Positions 37,842 through 46,763 of a stretch of 64,000 nucleotides of DNA are shown here, piece after piece. The DNA lies in the NCBI GenBank assembly GCA_964538025.1, contig CAZICZ010000004.1, forward strand, positions 62,001 to 126,000, given 5' to 3'. The stretch's first letter is position 1; every line of letters begins with the position of its first letter. Made by a program: the position numbers and the translations under genes. The notes under the pieces are model-generated. The model ran no database searches. It saw only the letters and a list, made by a program, of their open reading frames with translations, and was not told where the DNA came from. This DNA comes from UBA5078 sp964538025 (GTDB lineage Bacteria; Pseudomonadota; Gammaproteobacteria; Pseudomonadales; Pseudohongiellaceae).

Positions 37842-39326
37842 GTGCGCGTTCAATCTGAACTGGTACGGCTTAAGACCCGGTTAGAAAGTAATCTCAAGAG
37901 CATGTCTGCTCTGGCCAAATGTGTGTCTGTTGCAGCGCTCCTGCTGCCAGCCGCTGCCAGTGCACAGTCCGCCGCTCCCGGCGTGACATTCCACAAGGAT
38001 ATCGAGCCCATTCTGCAGCGCAGCTGCCAGAACTGCCACCGTCCGCAAGGCGTGGCGCCGATGTCATTGGTCAAGTACGAAGAGGTCGTTCCCTTCGCTG
38101 GCCTGATCGAGTACAAAACCGGTCTGCGTGACCGTGCAGGGGCAATGCCCCCTTATTACCGAGAGCACGACATCGGTATTCAGAAGTACAAAGATGATCC
38201 GTCCCTGACGGATGAAGAAATCGCTGCCATCTCTGCCTGGGCCCGTTCCGGTACGCCCAAGGGCAATGAGGCAGATGCTCCTCCCCCCCGCACTTTCAAT
38301 GACGGCGCGACCTGGACAGCAGGTGAGCCCGATCTGATCGTTCGCACTGCCGACACCACCGTTCTTGGTGGCGCGCCGGATTGGTGGGGTGATATTCCTC
38401 GCGTGCTGATTCCGATCGAAGAAGACCGCTATGTGTCTTCCGTTGAAATCATTGAAGTCAACGACGTGGACACATCTGGCGCTGCCGGCACCGTAGGTGG
38501 TCGCAACATATTCCACCACATGATCTGGAGCACGCAGGTTCTTGACGAGAACATGCTGCCCGTGGAAGGGGAGCCCGCCATCAGCTGGCCCGTTCACGAG
38601 ATCGCCCGTAACCCGGATATCTTTGATCCGGACAGCGGCCGTCTGCTGAAGAAGGGTTCCTATGTCGTGTCAGACTCCGTGCACCTGCACTCCACTGGTG
38701 TGGATACCACGGGTTACCTGATGATCGGTTTCCGCTTCCACCCCGTGGGCTATCAGCCCAAGTACCGTCCGGCCCTTATCGGTCTGGGCAACGGTGTGGA
38801 CATCAGCATCACCGGCAATGAAGACAATCAGGAGCTGCACGCCTATGCCGTGCTGAACGAGCACACCAAGATTGTGACCTTCGAACCGCACCTGCATGCA
38901 CCAGGCGAGCGTATGTGCCTCGAGGCCATTTGGGGCTACACCGTTGAGACATTGTCCTGCGTGGGCTACGACCATAACTGGGTTCGTGGCTATACCTATG
39001 CAGACGATGCCGCACCGCTGCTTCCAAAAGGCACAGTCCTGCACATCGTGGGCTACATGAACAACACACGCACAAACCCCAATGTTCCGGATTCCCGTAA
39101 CTGGCAGGGTTCAGGCAACCGATCCGTGACCAATATGTTCATTGACCTCGGCATGCGTGTATCACTGACCGAAGAGCAGTTCTTTGCAGAAATGGCTGAG
39201 CGTCGCGAAAAGCTCAACCTTGGCCCCAATGATCACCAGATCGGGTGTCCGCTGTGTCTGGCGCCGCTCGTAGCGCCGGTGTACCAAGAAACCACTGCCG
39301 AAGTGGCGACGTCACAAGGGGATTAA
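37842..39326 (+). CDS. secreted cytochrome c / copper monooxygenase-like protein
   Basis: 494 aa, GTG after AAGGAGGTG. A leader ends at ASAQS. Residues 46-145 or so are a c-type cytochrome domain (CQNCH haem site at about 66, Met in the APMSLV segment). The remaining 330 residues resemble the two-domain copper type II ascorbate-dependent monooxygenase fold: an FHHMIWS pair, SVHLHSTGVDTTG, FEPHLHAPGERM and the late Met/Cys-rich IGCPLCLAPL. Such enzymes hydroxylate C-H bonds using two mononuclear coppers. Here the cytochrome could deliver electrons directly. The substrate is unknown, and not every canonical ligand can be verified by eye. It is followed at 4 nt by its partner. Confidence 0.65.
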   Translation: MRVQSELVRLKTRLESNLKSMSALAKCVSVAALLLPAAASAQSAAPGVTFHKDIEPILQRSCQNCHRPQGVAPMSLVKYEEVVPFAGLIEYKTGLRDRAGAMPPYYREHDIGIQKYKDDPSLTDEEIAAISAWARSGTPKGNEADAPPPRTFNDGATWTAGEPDLIVRTADTTVLGGAPDWWGDIPRVLIPIEEDRYVSSVEIIEVNDVDTSGAAGTVGGRNIFHHMIWSTQVLDENMLPVEGEPAISWPVHEIARNPDIFDPDSGRLLKKGSYVVSDSVHLHSTGVDTTGYLMIGFRFHPVGYQPKYRPALIGLGNGVDISITGNEDNQELHAYAVLNEHTKIVTFEPHLHAPGERMCLEAIWGYTVETLSCVGYDHNWVRGYTYADDAAPLLPKGTVLHIVGYMNNTRTNPNVPDSRNWQGSGNRSVTNMFIDLGMRVSLTEEQFFAEMAERREKLNLGPNDHQIGCPLCLAPLVAPVYQETTAEVATSQGD

Positions 39327-39330
39327 TCTG

Positions 39331-40284
39331 ATGGGTTTGTTTAGGTTTGCTGGACGACGTTTTGCTGTCGTCGCTTCATTTTTTGTCGTACTGAGTGCGT
39401 TCACTGGCGCCGTAAGTGCCGACACCTATCTGAAAGGGCAGCACGTGGAGCCCGCGTACGAGGGGTGGCGGCAACGCGAAGATGGTAGCTACGTCATGAT
39501 TTTCGGCTACCACAACGAAAACTGGGAAGAAGAGTTGGACATCCCCGTTGGGGAAAACAATTTCTTCACCCCGGGGCTCGAAGATCGCGGGCAGCCGACT
39601 CACTTCCTTCCCCGTCGCAACCGCTTCACGTTTGAAGTGGCTGTGCCGGAAGACTGGGGTGATAAGGAGTTGGCGTGGACGATTACGGCTCACGGTGTTA
39701 CCAAAGTTGCTTACGGCACTCTGGCGCGTGACTACGTGATTGACAACGTGGTCATTGCGTCCGAAACAGGGTCCCTTGGCGCCGGTACCAGCAGCCCCGA
39801 ATCCCGTTCGAACGTTCCTCCCGTTGTGGAAGTACAAGGGGATCGCGTGGGTGATCAGATCGTCCGTACCGTGCGTGTCGGAGAGCCGCTGCGTCTCACG
39901 GCCAAAGTGACGGATGATGGCCTGCCAAAGGTGCGTAATCTGAGTTCGTTCCAGGCGAATGATGCCTCTGCCAGAGCGCGTATGCTGCGTCCTCCTGCCC
40001 GCATCACTGTAGGCAAGACCAACGGTTTGTTCCTCTCCTGGAACGTCTACCGTGGTGAAGGCAATGTGACTTTTGATCCGCCTCAGGTGAAACCTTGGGA
40101 AGACACGCGGACGTCTGCGAACTCTCCCTGGGGTGCACTGTGGACGCCTCCTCCCATTCCGGAAGATGGCATGTACAACGTCAGCGTCACCTTCGATGAG
40201 CCAGGCACTTATGTGCTGTGGGCTCGCGCTGATGATGGTGGTCTCTTCCATGATCAGTATGTGACGGTCAACGTTCAGCCCTGA
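39331..40284 (+). CDS. secreted partner protein of the cytochrome/monooxygenase
   Basis: 317 aa, 4 nt after the previous stop. A signal peptide ends at AVSAD. An N-terminal domain starts GQHVEPAYEGWRQREDGSYVMIFGY and appears as a beta-rich domain; the C-terminal 110 residues look like an Ig/PKD-type sandwich with GTYVLWARADDGGLFHDQYVTV. I do not recognise a named family. The fixed pairing with a cytochrome c-copper oxygenase protein suggests substrate binding or assembly in the periplasm. Confidence 0.7.
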   Translation: MGLFRFAGRRFAVVASFFVVLSAFTGAVSADTYLKGQHVEPAYEGWRQREDGSYVMIFGYHNENWEEELDIPVGENNFFTPGLEDRGQPTHFLPRRNRFTFEVAVPEDWGDKELAWTITAHGVTKVAYGTLARDYVIDNVVIASETGSLGAGTSSPESRSNVPPVVEVQGDRVGDQIVRTVRVGEPLRLTAKVTDDGLPKVRNLSSFQANDASARARMLRPPARITVGKTNGLFLSWNVYRGEGNVTFDPPQVKPWEDTRTSANSPWGALWTPPPIPEDGMYNVSVTFDEPGTYVLWARADDGGLFHDQYVTVNVQP

Positions 40285-40300
40285 TCGGGTCTCAAAAAAG

Positions 40301-40338
40301 AACCCTGTGTTTCCCTAAAGGAAACACAGGGTTTTTTT
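40301..40338 (+). terminator. strong intrinsic terminator, active on the plus strand
   Basis: AACCCTGTGTTTCC (40301-40314), CTAAA, GGAAACACAGGGTT (40320-40333) is a perfect 14-bp stem with a T run to 40338. An A run at 40294-40299 could also allow action on the minus strand. Confidence 0.95.
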
Positions 40339-40344
40339 ATGCCA

Positions 40345-40380
40345 ATAAAAAAGGCAGCACCATCTGTTCGTGGTGCTGCC
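40345..40380 (-). terminator. terminator of the cold-shock gene
   Basis: GGCAGCACCA (40353-40362) pairs with TGGTGCTGCC (40371-40380). On the minus strand it is followed by TTTTTTATT. Confidence 0.9.
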
Positions 40381-40419
40381 TTTCAGATTTCATTGACCTG
40401 CCAAAGGCAGTATCAGAAA

Positions 40420-40629
40420 TCAGAGTGCAACGACGTTCTCAGCCTGCGGACCTTTCTGGCCCTGAGTGACTGTGAACTGAACTTGTTGACCTTCGGCCAG
40501 CGTTTTGAACCCGCTGTCCTGAATGGCGCTGTAATGCACGAATACATCCGGACCATTGCTTTGAGAAATGAAGCCAAAGCCTTTTGACTCGTTAAAGAAT
40601 TTTACTTGACCTGTGACGGTGTTAGACAT
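40420..40629 (-). CDS. cold-shock domain protein
   Basis: 69 aa from the ATG after AGGA (MSNTVTGQVKFF). The single CSD has RNP1 KGFGFI and RNP2 VFVHYSAI. Csp proteins bind single-stranded RNA as chaperones. The 247-nt region between this gene and the regulator at 40877 is A/T-rich and can hold the long leader typical of csp genes. The gene is convergent with the monooxygenase pair, each with its own terminator. Confidence 0.95.
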   Translation of the reverse strand: MSNTVTGQVKFFNESKGFGFISQSNGPDVFVHYSAIQDSGFKTLAEGQQVQFTVTQGQKGPQAENVVAL

Positions 40630-40876
40630 GTTGTCATCCTGTATTTCAAATAGTGAAAGAGTATTCGATACCAGGCAGCGGAACACGCGCACAGCGTGAC
40701 CGAAGCAAAGCATCAGTAGCATAAGAATTCGAATATAAAATATGAGATACAGAACGAGGACTTAACGGCGGGACTTCGAAGTGCAAGACATAAATATAGC
40801 CGGTATTCAGGCTGCGGCGAAGTATACGGGCAATCGACGCCATGTCAATGCTTATTTTTTCAGTGCGAGTAATCGT

Positions 40877-42175
40877 TTAGATTCCTTGCAGTTTTCGATA
40901 GAGCGTGCGCAGGGAAATTCCCAGCTCTTCCGCGACAGCCTGTTTGTTTCCCTGATGTTTCATCAAGAGCTTGCGCAGGTGAGCTGCCTCGAGAGTCTGC
41001 AAGTTTTCAGTCAGCGGCGTGCGTCCCATGTCGGTTGCCATGGCCATTTCAATCAGGTTCGCTTCTATTACCGTCCCGCCACTCAGAAGAAGACTTGCCC
41101 GTTCCAAAATGTTCCGCAACTCCCTGACATTGCCATGGAAGGGATTCTGCATCAGCACTTTTTCGGCGGCAGTCGACAAGGTGTATGAAGTACGTTGGTT
41201 GATTTTGCCAAGAAGCGAGCGTGCCAGTAGAGGGATATCGTCAACGCGCTCGCGCAGTGCCGGCAAATGGATGGGAAATACATTAATGCGATAAAACAGA
41301 TCTTCCCGGAATTCCCCATTTTGGACCATTTCCCACAAATCCATGTGAGTTGCACAGATCAGACGAAAATCGGTGCGACGTGGCTCAATGCCGCCGACAG
41401 GGCGATAGGTGCCGGTTTCAATCAAGCGCAATAATTTCACTTGTTGCGAAAGAGCGATGTCACCGACCTCGTCAAGGAAAAGCGTTCCGCCATTGGCGGC
41501 ATCCACGAGCCCCTGTTTGGTATAGCTCGCCCCGGTAAAGGCGCCTTTGGTGTGGCCAAACAACTCGCTCTCGAACAGTGTCTCCGTGAGTCCTGCACAT
41601 TCCACAGTGACAAAGGGTTTGTCCTTGCGCGGACTTGCCTGATGGATAGCCTTGGCAGCAAGCTCTTTGCCAGTGCCTGATTCTCCGAGCAGAAGCACCG
41701 AGGCATCGCTGGGAGCAACGCGATTGATCATCTCGATGAGATGATTGAAAGGCGGGCTCATTCCGACCATCACGTCCTTGTCTGCCCGCGTGCTTGCGTG
41801 GTTTACAGGTTTGAGTAATTCCACGAAATACCGCAGTTCACCGGCGGCGTTGAAAATGGGAAGCATCTCAACGTCGACATGCTCACGGCCACGCGGCGTG
41901 TTGTGGATATGCAGGACTTTCTCCTTGTGTCCGGACTTTTTGCACGCCGCCAGCGGACAGGATTCTCCCGCCTGGTCGCAAGGGCGGTCATAGTGATGAG
42001 ACACCTTATAACAATAGGCGGAATCGCCCGGCGTGATGCTCCCGAACGTGCTGACATAGAGCGAATTCGCCGCCAATATCTGATAGGAATTGCTGACCAG
42101 AATGGCGGGAAATTCAAAGCCGTCCAGAATGCCGGCAGCGTCGAGTGAGGGGGAGTCAGAGGCAATCACTTGCAT
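40877..42175 (-). CDS. fisR: FisR-like sulfane-sulfur-responsive sigma-54 activator
   Basis: 432 aa from the ATG at 42175; a TTG ten codons earlier is an alternative. The N-terminal sensor domain has three Cys with spacing 11 and 7 (C55, C66, C73) plus C78, exactly the spacing of the persulfide-sensing Cys in the Cupriavidus FisR. The AAA+ domain has Walker A GESGTGKE, the sigma-54-contacting GAFTGA loop and Walker B GGTLFLDEVGD; a Fis-type HTH (KQAVAEELGISLRTLYRKLQ) ends the protein. It is divergent from persulfide dioxygenase, with a sigma-54 promoter in front of that gene. It would activate sulfide oxidation when polysulfide modifies its Cys. Confidence 0.9.
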   Translation of the reverse strand: MQVIASDSPSLDAAGILDGFEFPAILVSNSYQILAANSLYVSTFGSITPGDSAYCYKVSHHYDRPCDQAGESCPLAACKKSGHKEKVLHIHNTPRGREHVDVEMLPIFNAAGELRYFVELLKPVNHASTRADKDVMVGMSPPFNHLIEMINRVAPSDASVLLLGESGTGKELAAKAIHQASPRKDKPFVTVECAGLTETLFESELFGHTKGAFTGASYTKQGLVDAANGGTLFLDEVGDIALSQQVKLLRLIETGTYRPVGGIEPRRTDFRLICATHMDLWEMVQNGEFREDLFYRINVFPIHLPALRERVDDIPLLARSLLGKINQRTSYTLSTAAEKVLMQNPFHGNVRELRNILERASLLLSGGTVIEANLIEMAMATDMGRTPLTENLQTLEAAHLRKLLMKHQGNKQAVAEELGISLRTLYRKLQGI

Positions 42176-42200
42176 AGTGTCAAAAATGTCCAAGATTTTT

Positions 42201-42219
42201 GCCAATTATGTCCATTGGC
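42201..42219. promoter_or_regulatory. inverted repeat, candidate FisR site
   Basis: GCCAAT-TATGTCC-ATTGGC is a perfect 6-bp dyad. It lies about 130 bp upstream of the predicted sigma-54 start, a usual enhancer distance, and also in the regulator's own 5' region. Confidence 0.45.
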
Positions 42220-42319
42220 GACGCGAAACACCAGAATAATCCAGTCAACGAAACGAAAAAAAGTGAAAAAACAGCGTAAAAACAAGCACTCACGAAAAGT
42301 AATATTCCGTGATTACGCG

Positions 42320-42336
42320 TTGGCCTCTGGTTTGCA
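42320..42336 (+). promoter_or_regulatory. sigma-54 (-24/-12) promoter of the sulfide-oxidation operon
   Basis: TTGGCCTCTGGTTTGCA matches TTGGCAC-N5-TTGCW in 15 of 17 positions (the free positions counted as matches) and keeps the GG-N10-GC spacing. The predicted start is near 42347, with GGAGAG before the ATG at 42388. Confidence 0.75.
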
Positions 42337-42387
42337 ATATTTCTTTCAGGAAGTGATTTCCATTGAACTTATCTGGAGAGAAGCATC

Positions 42388-43284
42388 ATGAACACAGTGA
42401 CCCTGCCGTTTACCCCCCACATGAATGTCACACCGGAAGTGCACCATTTCTTTGACGAACCCACCAATACTTTCAGTTATGTGGTGCGTGATCCGCTCTC
42501 AAACGCCTGTGCCATTATCGATTCCGTCATGGATCTGGATTATGCCGCGGGCCGCACCAGCCTTCATGGTGCTGACAAGATCATTGCGTTTGTCAAAGAA
42601 AAGGGTTGGAACACCGAATGGATCATTGAAACCCATGTCCATGCAGATCATCTGTCAGCGGCGCCTTACATCCAGGCTCAGCTCGGTGGCAAGTTGGGCA
42701 TCGGCGACCATATCAATATCGTGCAGGAAACCTTCGGGAAAATTTTTAACGCGGGGAGCGAGTTTCAACGCGACGGTTCTCAGTTCGACCGTTTGTTCAA
42801 AGATGGTGACAGTTACCAGATTGGTCACATGACGGCCTATGCGATCCATACACCGGGACATACGCCTGCATGCATGACACACGTCATTGGCGATGCTGCC
42901 TTCGTGGGCGACACTATCTTCATGCCTGCTGGGGGATCTGCCCGTGCGGATTTTCCGGGCGGAAATGCAAGAACGCTGTACCGCTCGATCGAACGGGTGC
43001 TCTCGCTGCCAGGTGAAACGCGATTATTCATGTGCCACGACTATCCGGAGAATCGCGAACTGGGCTGGATGAGTACCGTGGCAGAAGAGCGGGCGCATAA
43101 TATTCACGTGAATGATTCCATTACGGAAGAGCAGTTCGTGGCGATGCGTGAGGCGCGTGACAAGACACTCGAAATGCCGCGTCTGATTCTGCCTTCTCTG
43201 CAGGTCAACATGAGAGCGGGGCATATGCCCCCTGCTGAACCGGACGGGAAAATCTTTCTTAGAGTCCCCGTTAACCTGTTGTAA
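42388..43284 (+). CDS. persulfide dioxygenase (metallo-beta-lactamase fold)
   Basis: 298 aa. The metal motif HVHADH (H83, H85, D87, H88) and the later HTPGH, GDTIF and MCHDY segments supply the iron ligands of the ETHE1/Blh group; the HVHADH form and the FPGGNARTLYRSIERVL stretch are typical of the bacterial enzymes near SQR. It oxidises glutathione persulfide to sulfite. First gene of the operon with the SQR and SulP genes. The FisR-type control region directly precedes it. Confidence 0.9.
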   Translation: MNTVTLPFTPHMNVTPEVHHFFDEPTNTFSYVVRDPLSNACAIIDSVMDLDYAAGRTSLHGADKIIAFVKEKGWNTEWIIETHVHADHLSAAPYIQAQLGGKLGIGDHINIVQETFGKIFNAGSEFQRDGSQFDRLFKDGDSYQIGHMTAYAIHTPGHTPACMTHVIGDAAFVGDTIFMPAGGSARADFPGGNARTLYRSIERVLSLPGETRLFMCHDYPENRELGWMSTVAEERAHNIHVNDSITEEQFVAMREARDKTLEMPRLILPSLQVNMRAGHMPPAEPDGKIFLRVPVNLL

Positions 43285-43346
43285 AATCCGAGCCATGACC
43301 TGACGATCGATTGCCCACTTTCATCACAATAAAACGGGAAATTTCC

Positions 43347-45008
43347 ATGAACATTAAACGCGTCAATGAAGAATTTTCGGTAGCTGACCAGCTGTCGCTC
43401 GCCGATGTTGACACCCTGGCCGCTGCGGGGGTAAAGAGCCTCATCTGTAATCGTCCGGATGGCGAGAGTCCAGACCAAATTGCGTATGAAGTGATTGCTG
43501 AGGCGGCGCAAGCCAAGGGTATTACCGTCAGCAATGTTCCCGTGGTCTCCGGTCAGATTTCGGACGCCGATGTAAACGCCTTTTCACAGGCTTACGCAAC
43601 ACTCCCCAAACCCCTGCTGGCCTACTGCCGGACGGGAACACGGTCTATTACGCTGTGGGCTCTCGACCAAGGGAAAAAGGGCATGGCAGGTTCGGCCATT
43701 CTCGCTGCAGGTCAGTCGGCTGGTTACGATTTGACTGACGCAGTCAAACGCGTCAGTGCCACGGTGCCATCACAGGGCAAGGGGCGGCATTACGAAGTGT
43801 TGATCATCGGCGCCGGCGCCGGCGGAATCAGTACGGCGGCAAGTTTGCTCAAGCGAAAACCCCATCTGAAAATCGCGCTGGTCGACAAGGCGCAGAAGCA
43901 TTATTATCAGCCCGGTTGGACCCTGGTAGGAGCAGGTGTTTTCCAGGCTGCCGATACCGAGCGCAGCATGGCCTCGCTGATCCCGAAGGGCGTCGAATGG
44001 ATTCAGGCATCGGCACAGGCGTTTGAGCCGGATGCCAATACAGTGGTGCTGGACGATGGCAGCAGGCTGACCTACGACCGGCTTGTTGTGGCTTGCGGCA
44101 TCAAGCTGAACTGGGATGGCGTCGAAGGGCTGACGGATACCTTGGGCAAGAATGGCGTGACCTCCAACTACCGCTTTGACCTCGCGCCTTATACATGGAA
44201 ACTAGTACAGGGATTGCGCTCAGGAAAAGCAGTCTTTACCCAACCTCCCATGCCCATCAAATGTGCGGGAGCTCCCCAAAAAGCGCTGTATCTCTCAGGA
44301 GATCACTGGTATCGCACGGGGGCGCTGAAGGATATTGACATTCAGTTCTATAATGCCGGCGGCGTGCTGTTTGGTGTAAAGGACTATGTCCCTGCGTTGA
44401 TGAAATATATTGAAAAGTACGATGCGACTCTGAACTTTAACCACAAGTTGGTGCGCATCGACGGCGAGAAGAAAACAGCCTGGTTTGAGAAAACAGACGC
44501 GGAGGGCAAGGTAGAGGTTGTCAGCACGCAGTTCGACATGATCCATGTCTGCCCGCCGCAGCAGGCGCCCGATGTCATTCGTGCCAGCGCTTTGGCAGAT
44601 GGCGCAGGATGGGTGGATGTGGATCAGGAAACGTTGCGGCATAAACGTTACCCCAATATCTGGTCACTGGGTGATGTCATGAATGCGCCGAATGCGAAAA
44701 CGGCTGCGGCTGCGCGAAAGCAGGCACCGATCGTGGCGCACAACATTCTTTCCGATATGGCAGTCACGCAGGGTGTTGCCCGATACGATGGCTACGGCTC
44801 CTGCCCGTTGACGGTGGAACGCGGAAAAATCGTGCTCGCCGAATTTGGGTTTGGTGGCAAGTTGCTGCCCAGTTTCCCTTCCTGGGTACTGGAGGGGCGC
44901 GAACCCACTCGTCTTGCCTGGATTCTCAAGAAGGACATGCTTCCGCCAATCTATTGGCATGGCATGCTTAAAGGGCACGAATGGTTGGTATCGCCACAAC
45001 CTAAGTAA
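43347..45008 (+). CDS. DUF442 sulfur transferase - sulfide:quinone oxidoreductase fusion
   Basis: 553 aa from the ATG giving MNIKRVNEEF. Residues 1-110 are DUF442 (TIGR01244-like, Cys in YCRTGTRS at 94). From about 147 the protein is a type II SQR: FAD site IIGAGAGG, Cys in PIKCAGAPQK and C-terminal Cys in YGSCPLT, equivalent to the two redox Cys of human SQOR, and a quinone region. It oxidises sulfide to persulfide and passes electrons to quinone, with the DUF442 domain a plausible sulfur acceptor. Persulfide dioxygenase lies 62 nt upstream. The fusion places the sulfur carrier and SQR in one polypeptide. Confidence 0.92.
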   Translation: MNIKRVNEEFSVADQLSLADVDTLAAAGVKSLICNRPDGESPDQIAYEVIAEAAQAKGITVSNVPVVSGQISDADVNAFSQAYATLPKPLLAYCRTGTRSITLWALDQGKKGMAGSAILAAGQSAGYDLTDAVKRVSATVPSQGKGRHYEVLIIGAGAGGISTAASLLKRKPHLKIALVDKAQKHYYQPGWTLVGAGVFQAADTERSMASLIPKGVEWIQASAQAFEPDANTVVLDDGSRLTYDRLVVACGIKLNWDGVEGLTDTLGKNGVTSNYRFDLAPYTWKLVQGLRSGKAVFTQPPMPIKCAGAPQKALYLSGDHWYRTGALKDIDIQFYNAGGVLFGVKDYVPALMKYIEKYDATLNFNHKLVRIDGEKKTAWFEKTDAEGKVEVVSTQFDMIHVCPPQQAPDVIRASALADGAGWVDVDQETLRHKRYPNIWSLGDVMNAPNAKTAAAARKQAPIVAHNILSDMAVTQGVARYDGYGSCPLTVERGKIVLAEFGFGGKLLPSFPSWVLEGREPTRLAWILKKDMLPPIYWHGMLKGHEWLVSPQPK

Positions 45009-45053
45009 CGCATGGTTCATGCCTCAGCGCCGAGAACGACAAGGAAACACGTA

Positions 45054-46757
45054 ATGGCACGCAGAAGACACTGGCTTCCGGCGTTGGTGTGGGTGAAGGC
45101 CTACAACAGCCGCAGTTTTACCGAGGACCTGCTGGCCTCCGTCATCGTCGCCATCATGCTGATACCGCAGTCGCTGGCGTATGCGCTGCTCGCCGGGCTG
45201 CCTGCCGAGATGGGACTGTACGCCAGCATTCTCCCGCTGATCGTGTACGCTTTTCTTGGCACCAGCCGGGCCCTGTCGGTAGGACCGGTTGCCGTGATGT
45301 CCCTGATGACGGCAGCGGCGCTCGGGCCCCTCGGATTGCCTAGCGCGGATTATATGGTTGCGGCAATGACCTTGGCGTTTCTCGCAGGTGTCATGCTGAG
45401 CCTGCTGGGAATACTTCGGTTGGGATTCGTGACCAATTTCATGTCCCATCCCGTGGTGACAGGATTTATCACTGCTTCTGCCCTGATTATTGCGCTCAGT
45501 CAGGTGCAGCATCTGCTTGGCATTTCGACCAGTGGCTATACCCTGTTGGAACTCGTTCCTTCCCTGTTGGAGTCCATCGGAGAGTCTCGCGGCATCACTG
45601 CGGCCGTGGCGGTGCCGACGCTGATCTGGCTGTTTTGGTCGCGCAAGGGTGTTGCCCGGCAATTGGGCAAGCTTGGCGTGTCTCAGGGAACTGCCGTGAT
45701 GGTAGGACGCATCAGTCCCGTCGTGGCCGTGCTGGTGACGACGCTGGTGACCTGGCAATTTGGTCTTGATGAACGCGGGCTGGCGACTGTCGGACAGGTG
45801 CCTGCTGATTTACCCCATTTTACGCTTCCGTCCTTCGATCCCGAGGTGTGGAAGACACTCGCAAGTTCCGCCGTACTGATAGCTACCATCGGATTTGTCG
45901 AATCCATTTCGGTGGCACAGGGACTGGCAGCGAAACGCCGCGAGCGTGTCGATCCCGATCAAGAACTGGTGGGGTTGGGAGCCGCGAACATTGCCACGAG
46001 TTTTTTTGGGGGATTTCCGGTCGCCGGAGGGTTTTCTCGCTCTGTTGTCAATTTTGATGCAGGCGCGGCGACACCAGCCGCAGGCCTGTTTGCTGCGCTT
46101 CTGATGGCGCTTGCCACCCTCTTGTTCGTGCCGTTTCTGGTGTATCTGCCCAAGGCAACGCTCGCTGCAACAATCGTTGCTGCCGTGTGGTCGCTGGTGG
46201 ATCTGTCGATTTTGCGACACGCCTGGACATATTCAAAGGCAGATTTTCTTGCGGTTTTCGCGACCATCGTCCTGACACTACTCTCGGGCGTAGAGATCGG
46301 TGTTGCCTCCGGCGTTCTGGTGTCACTGGTCGTTCAATTATACAAGACGTCCCGACCTCACGTGGCGGTGGTAGGAGAAGTGCCTGGCACGGAGCATTTC
46401 CGCAATGTTGCACGCCATCAGGTGAAGACCTACGACTCTATCCTTTCGATTCGATTCGACGAAAGCTTGTATTTTGCTAACACCCGTTATCTGGAAGATA
46501 TTATCTACAGCATGGTGGCCGACAAACCCTTGCTAAAGCATGTCATCCTCATGTGCACCGCCGTGAATGAGGTGGATATGAGTGCGCTTGAGTCCTTGCT
46601 GGCGATGAATGAGCGGCTCAATGAACTTGGCATCAAGCTGCATCTTTCCGAGGTCAAGGGGCCGGTCATGGACCGGCTGGAAAAGGGCAAGTTGCTGAGC
46701 AAGCTGACGGGCAATATCTACCTGTCTCAGCATCAGGCAGTGGAATCCCTGAAGTAG
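45054..46757 (+). CDS. SulP-family anion permease with STAS domain
   Basis: 567 aa from the ATG after AAGGA (MARRRHWLP). Ten to twelve hydrophobic segments include the family motif ASVIVAIMLIPQSLAYALLAGLPAEMGLYAS and SVGPVAVMS; the C-terminal 110 residues are a STAS domain (ANTRYLEDIIYS...ALESLLAMNERL). SulP proteins move sulfate, bicarbonate or other anions. After SQR and PDO, sulfite/sulfate export or uptake is the natural guess. It ends 6 nt before a convergent thiolase gene. Confidence 0.9.
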   Translation: MARRRHWLPALVWVKAYNSRSFTEDLLASVIVAIMLIPQSLAYALLAGLPAEMGLYASILPLIVYAFLGTSRALSVGPVAVMSLMTAAALGPLGLPSADYMVAAMTLAFLAGVMLSLLGILRLGFVTNFMSHPVVTGFITASALIIALSQVQHLLGISTSGYTLLELVPSLLESIGESRGITAAVAVPTLIWLFWSRKGVARQLGKLGVSQGTAVMVGRISPVVAVLVTTLVTWQFGLDERGLATVGQVPADLPHFTLPSFDPEVWKTLASSAVLIATIGFVESISVAQGLAAKRRERVDPDQELVGLGAANIATSFFGGFPVAGGFSRSVVNFDAGAATPAAGLFAALLMALATLLFVPFLVYLPKATLAATIVAAVWSLVDLSILRHAWTYSKADFLAVFATIVLTLLSGVEIGVASGVLVSLVVQLYKTSRPHVAVVGEVPGTEHFRNVARHQVKTYDSILSIRFDESLYFANTRYLEDIIYSMVADKPLLKHVILMCTAVNEVDMSALESLLAMNERLNELGIKLHLSEVKGPVMDRLEKGKLLSKLTGNIYLSQHQAVESLK

Positions 46758-46763
46758 CGTGCT

